DNA of 9,937 bases from Thermoleophilia bacterium (GTDB lineage Bacteria; Actinomycetota; Thermoleophilia; UBA2241), in the NCBI GenBank assembly GCA_041393415.1, contig JAWKKE010000011.1, forward strand, positions 1-9,937, given 5' to 3'. The notes below the pieces were generated by a model. The model made no database searches and was not told the DNA's origin. It was given only the letters and a program-made list of their open reading frames with translations. The translations under genes were made by a program, and so were the position numbers. Positions 1-5,271 of this stretch are shown here, piece by piece; within the stretch, counting starts at the first letter, position 1, and the number at the start of each line of letters is the position of its first letter.

Positions 1-439
1 GGCCGATCCTGTTCTGACGACAGTGAGTGAGTACCTCGCCTGGTCGTATGCGAACCTGGCCATGGCCGATGCTGCACTTGGCGATCAGGCCGAGCGACAC
101 GGGCGCACCCATTTTGCCATCCGTAACAAGCTGTGCCACGGCCTGGTGTCTGGGACGATGTCCATGCGTTCGCTGTGTCACGATGAGCGCCTCAAGATGA
201 CACTACCGCAGGCGTGCTACTACTGCGGAAGCAACGCGAATCTCGCCGTCGATCACCTGATCCCGAGGATCAAAGGGGGGCCTGACGAGGCCGACAACTT
301 GGTCTGGGCGTGTCGCTCATGCAACAGCTCGAAGCAGGGTCGCGACATGCTCGAGTGGATGCGTCTCAACGAGAGCTTCCCGTCCGTCTGGCTGCTGCGC
401 AGATACATCAAGCTTGCCGCGCGCTACTGTGCGAGGTGA
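1..439 (+). CDS. HNH endonuclease, copy 1 (5' edge at window start; C-terminus frameshifted relative to copy 2)
   Basis: Alignment with copy 2 places the GTG start two bases before the window, giving a protein of about 146 residues. It carries a classic McrA-type HNH/zinc fold: C73-x2-C76 (CYYC), D85-H86 in DHLIPR followed by a GG turn, N100, then C105-x2-C108-N109 (CRSCN). The family cuts DNA using one divalent metal with a structural zinc. All those residues are present, so the core could be active. Near 430 this copy has two extra bases relative to copy 2, so it ends CAR-stop at 439. In the shifted frame the sequence continues to a stop at 501, with the tail CEVNRLMDSPLDDALL, most of which is also found in copy 2. 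The longer form is probably ancestral. The gene lies directly before an oraE 3' fragment, as does copy 2. Whether it acts as a mobility nuclease or in defence is unknown. Confidence 0.75.
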   Translation, partial: ADPVLTTVSEYLAWSYANLAMADAALGDQAERHGRTHFAIRNKLCHGLVSGTMSMRSLCHDERLKMTLPQACYYCGSNANLAVDHLIPRIKGGPDEADNLVWACRSCNSSKQGRDMLEWMRLNESFPSVWLLRRYIKLAARYCAR

Positions 440-920
440 ATCGGCTCATGGACTCGCCGTTGGACGACGCTCTCCTGAGTGAGCTCCCGTTTGAGGTGTG
501 AGGGGTCGCGAAGAGCAGACTAGGGCTTCTGGCCGTCGATCCGATCCACCGTCGGCAACGACGAGCACTCCGTCGGCCTCTTCGAGATCCTCGACATCAA
601 GCACGGCGGCATCGAGACCTGGGGCATCGAGCACGTCTACCTGGGCACCTCGGTCCCGGTCGAGAAGGTCCTCGACGCAGCCCTCGAACATGCCGCCCAA
701 GCGGTGCTCATCAGCACGATCATCACCCACAACGAGATCCACCGCGTGAACATGGAGAAGCTCGCCGACCTGGCCGTGGAGAAGGGCGTGCGCGACAAGC
801 TCCTCCTCATCAGCGGCGGCACTCAGGTGACCGACGAGTTCGCCAAAGAGTGGGGCATGGACGCCGGCTTCGGCCGCGGGACCAAGGGCCGCGATGTGGC
901 GTCGTTCTTGGTGCGGGAGT
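1..920 (+). repeat. Direct repeat, left copy (HNH gene plus oraE 3' fragment)
   Basis: The HNH gene, a short junction and the cobalamin-binding end of oraE recur at 3021-3936 in the same orientation. I estimate identity of about 96-98 percent by eye. The copies differ by scattered substitutions and three small indels (near 230, 430 and 475 of this copy). Similarity fades just before the oraE stop codon, at the GTGCGGGAGT of the last conserved codons. The pair brackets about 2.1 kb of unrelated genes, like the ends of a composite element. The window opens within the HNH start codon, so the left border of this copy is not visible. Confidence 0.9.
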
Positions 921-940
921 TGCAGACGCGGGGCGGCTAG
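524..940 (+). pseudogene. oraE: oraE 3' fragment A: cobalamin-binding domain of D-ornithine 4,5-aminomutase E subunit
   Basis: The frame is open from just after a TAG at 521 to a TAG at 938. Homology starts near 548 with STVGNDEHSVG. It contains the base-off/His-on cobalamin motif DxHxxG (DEHSVG), then GTSVPVEK, the second B12-contact region LLISGGTQVT and the terminal DAGFGRGTKGRDVASFLV. This matches the Rossmann-like B12 domain at the C-terminus of OraE rather than lysine 5,6-aminomutase KamE, which typically ends DAGFGPG. Only about 130 residues remain of a protein of roughly 700 or more; the PLP-binding TIM-barrel part is absent. There is no good start codon or ribosome site at the 5' end; the first candidate is GTG at 704, past the DxHxxG motif. 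It is therefore a 3'-end remnant, although it has no internal stop and could still be translated. Confidence 0.85.
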
Positions 941-949
941 GAGACGCGT

Positions 950-1153
950 GTGTCATCGCGGGACGGAGTGAAGGGGGACCGCGTGCGCCAAGATCCTCTC
1001 TTCGTGGCGAAAGCGACGATGCTCGGTGGAATCCTCTTGGGCGTCGTCTTCGTCGCACTTAACGTGTTTGGGCTCTTGTTGCCCTCGTCGTCCGCCATCG
1101 GTATTTTGTCGCTCGCGCTCGCGGGAGTGTTCGTCTTCTCCGGGTTCAGCTGA
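950..1153 (+). CDS. Small membrane protein, probably the N-terminal half of a gene split by an in-frame TGA
   Basis: The GTG at 950 has AGGAG six bases upstream. An alternative GTG at 983, after AAGGGGGA, would give MRQDPLFVAKATMLGG. The 67-residue product has a charged N-terminus and two hydrophobic helices, GILLGVVFVALNVFGLLL and AIGILSLALAGVFVFSGF, so it is probably an inner-membrane protein. The stop at 1151-1153 is TGA, and the same frame continues open for another 54 codons encoding two more hydrophobic helices (see 1187-1315). The simplest reading is one four-helix protein of about 120 residues interrupted by a nonsense change from CGA or TGG. I do not recognise the family. It starts directly behind oraE fragment A. 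Confidence 0.5.
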   Translation: MSSRDGVKGDRVRQDPLFVAKATMLGGILLGVVFVALNVFGLLLPSSSAIGILSLALAGVFVFSGFS

Positions 1154-1186
1154 TTCAGATCAGGTGGACCGGCGGTCGGCCAGGTC

Positions 1187-1315
1187 GTGCGATTCGTCGT
1201 TCTGTCGGCGCTGGCAGTCTTCGGTGCACTCTTCGTTACTGGTACGACCGCGGCAGTGTTCGCTGCAGGCGCACTCATCGTCGCCGTCTTGGGCCTCATC
1301 GCAGTCCGCCGTTGA
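1187..1315 (+). CDS. Small hydrophobic protein, or C-terminal half of the split membrane protein
   Basis: From GTG 1187 a 42-residue product can be read, starting MRFVVLSALAVFGALFVTGT and ending with a second hydrophobic stretch and LIAVRR. It has two predicted membrane helices and a positively charged end. The frame is the same as that of 950-1153 and is open all the way from the TGA at 1151, which favours a single interrupted gene over two independent ones. No clear ribosome site precedes GTG 1187. No function can be assigned. Confidence 0.4.
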   Translation: MRFVVLSALAVFGALFVTGTTAAVFAAGALIVAVLGLIAVRR

Positions 1316-1407
1316 GCGCGTGGACTGAGAATGAAGCTTCCATCCAAGAAGTGCGTCAACCTTGCTGGACGTTAGGCGCAACGAGGTGAGTCACGGGAGG
1401 TGGAGGA

Positions 1408-2433
1408 GTGGAAGCGCCGACAGAATGGCTGCTCTCTGGAGAGCCCTTCGTCGAGTACCGCACACGGTTGGACTTGCTGGGGCAGTCAGCGGACGAACCC
1501 GCCGTGCGGTCGGCCCACGCGAATATGCTTGCCGGTCCGCAAGTAAGAAGGCTCGTGGATGATCTGGCGGCGTGGCCGGGGGAGACCATCGCCGGCCACA
1601 AGAGCGCCGGTCTGCTGCTTCACAAGCTCACCTTCGTGGCGGATCTCGGCCTTCGCGTCGGTGACGACGGCGTGGACAGGGTGATCGCGAGGATCATGGA
1701 GCACCAGTCCGCGCAAGGTCCGTTCCAGGTTCGCATGAACATCGCGCCGCGCTACGGCGGGAGCGGCGTGGATACGTGGGCCTGGGCTCTGTGCGACGCT
1801 CCGCTCGTCGTCTATGCGCTTGTCGCCATGGGACTGGCAGACCACTCGACGGTCCGCGCCGCGGTTGCCCACCTGAGGGGGCTTGTGCGCGAGAACGGCT
1901 GGCCGTGCGCGGTGTCGGAAGAAATGGGAACGTTCAGGGGTCCGGGTCGCCGAGACGATCCCTGCCCGTTCGCTTCTCTCGCCATGCTCAAGGCGCTGGC
2001 GCAGTTCGACGATCTTCGGGACTGCCCAGAGACGCGAATCGGGGCCGAGGCGCTCCTGAGCTTGTGGTCCGCCAGCCGCGAACGTCATCCCTACATGTTC
2101 TACACGGGCACCGACTTTCGGAAGCTCAAGGCGCCGCTTGTGTGGTACGACATCCTGCACGTGTGCGATGTGCTCTCGCGTTTCCCATGGCTCCGGGGCG
2201 ACGAGCGCTTGCAGGACATGATCGGCGTACTTTGGAGCAAGATGGACGACGAGGGGCGCTTCACGCCCGAGTCGGTGTGGACGGCGTGGAAGGATTGGGA
2301 GTTTGGCCAGAAGCGCGCGCCTTCGCGCTGGGTTACTCTCCTGGCGTGGCGCATCGCGGTGAGGGCCGGCGTCGTTGAGGCGAGCCCCGGGCTCAGCGAC
2401 CGCGATGAGATAGATTTCCGGTTTGAGGGCTAG
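1408..2433 (+). CDS. Alpha/alpha-toroid protein, prenyltransferase/squalene-oxidase repeat-like
   Basis: A 341-residue soluble protein starts at GTG 1408, with GGAGG at 1396-1400 seven bases before it. It contains several helical repeats with the turn pattern of the terpenoid-cyclase/prenyltransferase toroid fold: IMEHQSAQGPFQ (residues 97-108), LRGLVRENGWPC (156-167) and LWSKMDDEGRFTP (275-287). It ends with PSRWVTLLAWRIAVRAG (305-321), which I recall as characteristic of a widespread family of toroid proteins of unknown function, some carrying misleading names in databases. The length suits that family. There is no signal peptide or membrane segment. The DxDD motif of squalene-hopene cyclases is not evident, so terpene cyclisation should not be assumed. 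It is followed after 26 bases by 2460-2825 and is probably co-transcribed with it. Confidence 0.7.
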   Translation: MEAPTEWLLSGEPFVEYRTRLDLLGQSADEPAVRSAHANMLAGPQVRRLVDDLAAWPGETIAGHKSAGLLLHKLTFVADLGLRVGDDGVDRVIARIMEHQSAQGPFQVRMNIAPRYGGSGVDTWAWALCDAPLVVYALVAMGLADHSTVRAAVAHLRGLVRENGWPCAVSEEMGTFRGPGRRDDPCPFASLAMLKALAQFDDLRDCPETRIGAEALLSLWSASRERHPYMFYTGTDFRKLKAPLVWYDILHVCDVLSRFPWLRGDERLQDMIGVLWSKMDDEGRFTPESVWTAWKDWEFGQKRAPSRWVTLLAWRIAVRAGVVEASPGLSDRDEIDFRFEG

Positions 2434-2459
2434 CAGCGCAGTCATATGAGGAGGGGTTG

Positions 2460-2825
2460 ATGAGTTCGTTTGAGCACGAGAGTCACGACGTCGCGTGGGC
2501 GCCGCAGGGCCCGTCGCAAGACACCATCGAGATCGACGGTCCCGACGGCAACCGTGTGCGCTTCGCGCGCGGCGACTTCGAGGAGTTCTACACAACGAGC
2601 GACGTGCGCCAGATGCGACGCCACCTGCGCGCCGGTTGGTTCCTTCTCGAGGAGCGTGCAGGGCGGGAACCGGGACGAAGCCCCTCGTGGATCGAGACCA
2701 AGCCGCAGCGCAACGTCGATCGCGCCGCCTCCGAGGGCGATGCGCAGGTCCGCTCACGGGACGAAGTGGTCACCTACGTCCTCGGCAGTCTGAAGGCCGG
2801 GGCCTCGGGGACGCCGGTGGCGTGA
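2460..2825 (+). CDS. Hypothetical protein, second gene of the toroid-protein unit
   Basis: The ATG at 2460 is preceded by AGGAGGGG at 2449-2456. A TTG immediately before it is a possible alternative start. The 121-residue product is hydrophilic and acidic/basic mixed, with no signal peptide or membrane helix. The N-terminal part, DTIEIDGPDGNRVRFARGDF, looks like paired beta strands. The middle (DVRQMRRHLRAGWFLLEER) is probably helical, and the C-terminus has VVTYVLGSLKAG. I do not recognise the family. The 26-base spacing to the upstream gene suggests one operon and possibly a shared role. Frame, ribosome site and codon-position GC pattern support a real gene. Confidence 0.6.
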   Translation: MSSFEHESHDVAWAPQGPSQDTIEIDGPDGNRVRFARGDFEEFYTTSDVRQMRRHLRAGWFLLEERAGREPGRSPSWIETKPQRNVDRAASEGDAQVRSRDEVVTYVLGSLKAGASGTPVA

Positions 2826-3018
2826 GGGCAAGCGCGGGGACGCACTTCACACATCACCTGATGTGCCAAGGCGGGGGCAGCAGAGTATCGACAGCTTCTT
2901 GGAGGCAATTCGCACGCGCAATAGGGCCAGGCTGCGTTGATGTGCGCATACAGACTGGAGAAGAGTAGCTGGGAGACCGACTGACGGGGCGCGACGTCGC
3001 GAGGGAGCGAGCTGACGA
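2826..3018. other. Spacer between the toroid operon and HNH copy 2
   Basis: No gene, hairpin terminator or convincing promoter is visible. The last 40 bases read GGGGCGCGACGTCGCG followed by a GGGAGCGAGC stretch. This weakly resembles the end of the oraE fragments (RGRDVA, then RERG-like codons) and could be a very decayed fifth remnant, but it is too short to call. Confidence 0.4.
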
Positions 3019-3539
3019 GTGGCCGATCCTGTTCTGACGACAGTGCGTGAGTACCTCGCCTGGTCGTATGCGAACCTGGCCATGGCCGATGCTGCACTTG
3101 GCGATCAGGCCGAGCGACACGGGCGCACCCATTTTGCCATTCGTAACAAGCTGTACCACGGCCTGGTGTCTGGGACGATGTCCATGCGTTCGCTGTGTCA
3201 CGATGAGCGCATCAAGATGACACTACCGCAGGCGTGCTACTACTGCGGAGCAACGCGAATCTCGCCGTCGATCACCTGATCCCGAGGATCAAAGGCGGGC
3301 CTGACGAGGCCGACAACTTGGTCTGGGCGTGTCGCTCATGCAACAGCTCGAAGCAGGGTCGCGACATGCTCGAGTGGATGCGTCTCAACGAGAGCTTCCC
3401 GCCCGTCTGGCTGCTGCGCAGATACATCAAGCTGGCCGCGCGCTACTGCGAGGTGAATCGGCTCATGGACTCGCCGTTGGACGACGCTCTCCAAGGGAAC
3501 TCCCGTTTGAGGTGTGAGGGGTCGCGAAGAGCAGACTAG
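3019..3539 (+). pseudogene. HNH endonuclease, copy 2, frameshifted
   Basis: GTG at 3019 begins MADPVLTTVREYLAW, nearly identical to copy 1. One base is missing at about 3250 (GGAGCAACG here, GGAAGCAACG in copy 1). The shift falls just after the first zinc pair CYYCG and before DHLIPRIKGG, so the initial frame ends at 3279 without the catalytic half. The second half (SNANLAVDHLIPR to RRYIKLAARYCEVNRLMDSPLDDAL) continues in another frame to 3539. The C-terminal tail also differs from copy 1 (GNSRLRCEGSRRAD instead of SELPFEV) because of a second small indel. No HNH protein can be made without frameshifting. A sequencing error is possible but would have to hit this repeat specifically. Confidence 0.8.
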
Positions 3540-3936
3540 GGCTTCTGGCCGTCGATCCGATCCACCGTCGGCAACGACGAGCACTCCGTCGGCCTCTTCG
3601 AGATCCTCGACATCAAGCACGGCGGCATCGAGACCTGGGGCATCGAGCACGTCTACCTGGGCACCTCGGTCCCGGTCGAGAAGGTCTTGGACGCAGCCCT
3701 CGAACATGCCGCCCAAGCGGTGCTCATCAGCACCATCATCACCCACAACGAGATCCACCGCGTGAACATGCAGAAGCTCGCCGACCTGGCCGAGGAGAAG
3801 GGCGTACGCGACAAGCTCCTCCTCATCAGCGGCGGCACCCAAGTGACCGACGAGCTCGCCCGGGAGTGGGGCATGGACGCCGGCTTCGGCCGCGGGACCA
3901 AGGGGCGACATGTGGCGTCGTTCTTGGTGCGGGAGT
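3021..3936 (+). repeat. Direct repeat, right copy (HNH gene plus oraE 3' fragment)
   Basis: This is the partner of 1-920 in the same orientation. The two copies agree through the HNH gene, the junction GTCGCGAAGAGCAGACTAGG and the oraE end, and part company just before the stop codon. Substitutions are sparse in the HNH part and denser towards the 3' end of oraE. Confidence 0.9.
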
Positions 3937-3956
3937 CGGGGGAGCGGGGGGAGTAG
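3540..3956 (+). pseudogene. oraE: oraE 3' fragment B: cobalamin-binding domain
   Basis: The domain content is the same as in fragment A: DEHSVG (DxHxxG), GTSVPVEK, LLISGGTQVT and DAGFGRGTKGRHVASFLV, with a stop at 3954-3956. OraE homology starts near 3564. The frame is open without internal stops, but there is no proper start; the first candidate is TTG at 3687, past the B12 motif. Relative to fragment A most base changes are synonymous, with a few replacements such as E to Q, V to E, F to L, K to R and D to H. The tail (RESGERGE) differs from the other copies. It is followed at once by the higBA promoter. Confidence 0.85.
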
Positions 3957-3984
3957 GTCGCTGATCGTGCGCTCAACGTCACCC

Positions 3985-4013
3985 TTGCCAATCGTCACGT
4001 GACACGTTACGCT
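3985..4013 (+). promoter_or_regulatory. higBA promoter with inverted-repeat operator
   Basis: TTGCCA at 3985-3990 and TACGCT at 4008-4013 are separated by exactly 17 bases, a good sigma-70-type promoter. Transcription would begin at about 4020-4021, on the GTG of higB, so the message is predicted to be leaderless. The spacer holds the inverted repeat ACGTG-A-CACGT (3997-4007), a plausible operator for HigA or HigBA autoregulation. The motifs are seen directly; the regulatory role is inferred from how HigBA systems work. Confidence 0.65.
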
Positions 4014-4020
4014 GTCGCCC

Positions 4021-4302
4021 GTGATCAAGACGTTCGCGGACAAGCGCACCCAGGAACTCTACCTCACCGGCCAGGCGAAGCGCTTTCCGCCAGACGTTGC
4101 CCGCCGGGCCGCTCGCAAGCTTGAGTACATCGACTTGGCGAGTCGGCTCGACGATCTCAAGGTACCGCCGGGGAATCGGCTGCACGCTCTCGAGCGTGAG
4201 CGCGAGGGCCAACACGCGATCTCAGTGAACGACCAGTGGCGCATCTGCTTCCGCTTCCAGGGTGGTGACGCCTATGACGTCGAGGTCACTGACTATCACT
4301 AG
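4021..4302 (+). CDS. higB: HigB-type mRNA interferase toxin (RelE/ParE superfamily)
   Basis: This 93-residue protein from GTG 4021 matches the HigB family along its whole length. It begins MIKTFADKRTQELY, has KRFPPDVARRAARKL, the family signature VPPGNRLHALE (about residues 50-60), and ends with ISVNDQWRICFRF and DAYDVEVTDYH. HigB toxins cleave mRNA on the ribosome. The basic and aromatic residues of the final strands, including R and F in QWRICFRF, are those expected for RNA binding. No ribosome site precedes the start, consistent with a leaderless transcript from the promoter ending at 4013. The antitoxin gene follows after 13 bases, the toxin-first order typical of higBA. The gene looks intact. 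Confidence 0.93.
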   Translation: MIKTFADKRTQELYLTGQAKRFPPDVARRAARKLEYIDLASRLDDLKVPPGNRLHALEREREGQHAISVNDQWRICFRFQGGDAYDVEVTDYH

Positions 4303-4315
4303 ACGAGAGGTCATC

Positions 4316-4630
4316 ATGAGCATTGCCAACAGCAGCGAGATGCGCCGCCGGCCGACCCATCCGGGGGAGATGTTACGCGAGGACTTCCTGCCCGACTACG
4401 GCCTCACTGTGGCGACCCTGGCCGACGCTCTCGGCGTCTCGCGCCAGACCGTGAACGAGCTGCTCCGTGAGCGGCGTGCGGTCAGTCCGGAGATGGCCCT
4501 GCGGTTGTCGCGCCTCTTCGGCAACACGCCGGAGTTCTGGTTGAACGCGCAGCGCGCCGTGGATCTCTGGGATGCGGCGCGATCGATCAAGGAAGCGGTA
4601 GACAGGATCAAGCCACTTCACGCGGCGTAG
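4316..4630 (+). CDS. higA: HigA antitoxin, XRE-type helix-turn-helix
   Basis: ATG 4316 is preceded by GAGAGG at 4305-4310. The 104-residue protein has the HigA opening RRRPTHPGEMLREDFLPDYG, followed by a helix-turn-helix (TVATLADALGVSRQTVNELL, about residues 28-47) and RRAVSPEMALRLSRLFGNTPEFWLNAQRAVDLW, the canonical VapI/HigA signature. It would bind and neutralise HigB and repress the shared promoter through the inverted repeat in 3985-4013. It ends 13 bases before oraE fragment C, with no terminator between them. It looks intact. Toxin-antitoxin pairs are common cargo of mobile elements and stabilise such arrays. Confidence 0.93.
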   Translation: MSIANSSEMRRRPTHPGEMLREDFLPDYGLTVATLADALGVSRQTVNELLRERRAVSPEMALRLSRLFGNTPEFWLNAQRAVDLWDAARSIKEAVDRIKPLHAA

Positions 4631-4643
4631 GCTCTGTTCTCTC

Positions 4644-4979
4644 GGCGGCATCGAGACCTGGGGCATCGAGCACGTCTACCTGGGCACCTCCGTCCCGGTC
4701 GAGAAGGTCCTCGATGCTGCCCTCGAACACGCCGCCCAAGCGGTGCTCATCAGCACGATCATCACCCACAACGAGATCCATCGCGTGAACATGCAGAAGC
4801 TCTCAGACCTGGCCGAGGAGAAGGGCGTGCGCGACAAGCTCCTCCTCATCAGCGGCGGCACGCAAGTCACCGACGAGCTCGCCAAAGAGTGGGGCATGGA
4901 CGCCGGCTTCGGCCGCGGCACCAAGGGGCGGGATGTGGCGTCGTTCATTGTGCGGGCGCTACGCGCACGCACGGACTAG
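4644..4979 (+). pseudogene. oraE: oraE 3' fragment C: shortened cobalamin-binding domain
   Basis: Homology begins abruptly at GGIETWGIEHVYLGTSVPVEK, so the DxHxxG cobalamin-ligand motif present in A and B is lost. LLISGGTQVT and DAGFGRGTKGRDVASFIV remain, with a stop at 4977-4979 and a distinct tail (RALRARTD). Compared with fragment A most changes are at third codon positions, for example GAC to GAT, CAT to CAC and TCG to TCC. It starts only 13 bases after higA. A GTG at 4743 could begin a 78-residue product, but no ribosome site supports it. Confidence 0.85.
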
Positions 4980-5271
4980 GAGGCTCAGTGCGTTGGTCGC
5001 GTCGAGTGGTCGGCTGACACGCGTGCAGTGCAGAAGGGCTCGCTCGATCTGTCCGTCCATGCCCATATCATCGGTTTGGAACCACGGAATCGCGGCCGCG
5101 TTCTGTCGCCTGCTACGGCGCCGAGTGGGTGTGTCAAAGCGGCCCGGCGCCGTGATTTGTGTAGTGGTGACTTTCCGAACGTGTCGTTTGGCGAGCATTG
5201 GAAGGAGGTTGCTCTCAGGATTCACGCTCTATACTTGTGCTCCAGGGATCCATGCCGGATAGGGGGATACG
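4980..5271. other. Non-coding region upstream of the acetyltransferase gene
   Basis: No recognisable gene lies in these 292 bases on either strand. An eight-base inverted repeat, ACGGCGCC at 5115-5122 and GGCGCCGT at 5146-5153, could form a hairpin with a 23-base loop, but no T-run follows. The right end carries a promoter-like TATACT (5230-5235). Confidence 0.5.
5209..5235 (+). promoter_or_regulatory. Possible promoter of the acetyltransferase/ASCH unit
   Basis: TATACT at 5230-5235 is a good -10 element. The best -35 is TTGCTC at 5209-5214, giving a short 15-base spacer. Transcription would start near 5242, about 30 bases before the gene, whose ribosome site is AGGGGG at 5261-5266. The short spacer keeps confidence low. 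Confidence 0.35.

Noticed and set aside
704..940. Fragment A read as an independent 78-residue gene from GTG 704 (and the equivalent frames at 3687 and 4743).
   Set aside because: There is no ribosome site, the start lies inside the conserved domain, and the copies are explained as truncated oraE ends.
1151..1153. Selenocysteine insertion at the in-frame TGA of the membrane protein.
   Set aside because: The position is not in a redox motif and I see no convincing SECIS hairpin immediately downstream; a nonsense change is simpler.
1310..1383. Possible integron attC-like structure: CGTT(GA)GCGC at 1310-1319 facing GCGCAACG at 1376-1383, with GTTAGGC at 1371-1377.
   Set aside because: The core-site order is wrong for attC (GTTRRRY on the left, imperfect RYYYAAC on the right), there are no matching sites near the other cassettes, and no IntI gene is seen.
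2983..3018. Possible fifth, very decayed oraE end just before HNH copy 2 (GGGGCGCGACGTCGCG, reading GRDVA).
   Set aside because: Only about 16 bases resemble the oraE end and the composition is GC-rich, so chance similarity is likely.
3336..4049. Long minus-strand open frame of 237 codons opposite HNH copy 2 and oraE fragment B (similar ones at 446-742 and 1486-2757).
   Set aside because: They are antisense shadows of high-GC coding sequence, with proline- and arginine-rich or low-complexity translations and no motifs.
5115..5153. Inverted repeat ACGGCGCC/GGCGCCGT as a terminator or IS end.
   Set aside because: The 23-base loop, lack of a T-run and absence of a matching terminal repeat or transposase make both readings weak.
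4959..5225. Minus-strand 88-codon frame over the spacer before the acetyltransferase gene.
   Set aside because: No recognisable motif and no ribosome site, and it overlaps the oraE fragment and the promoter region.
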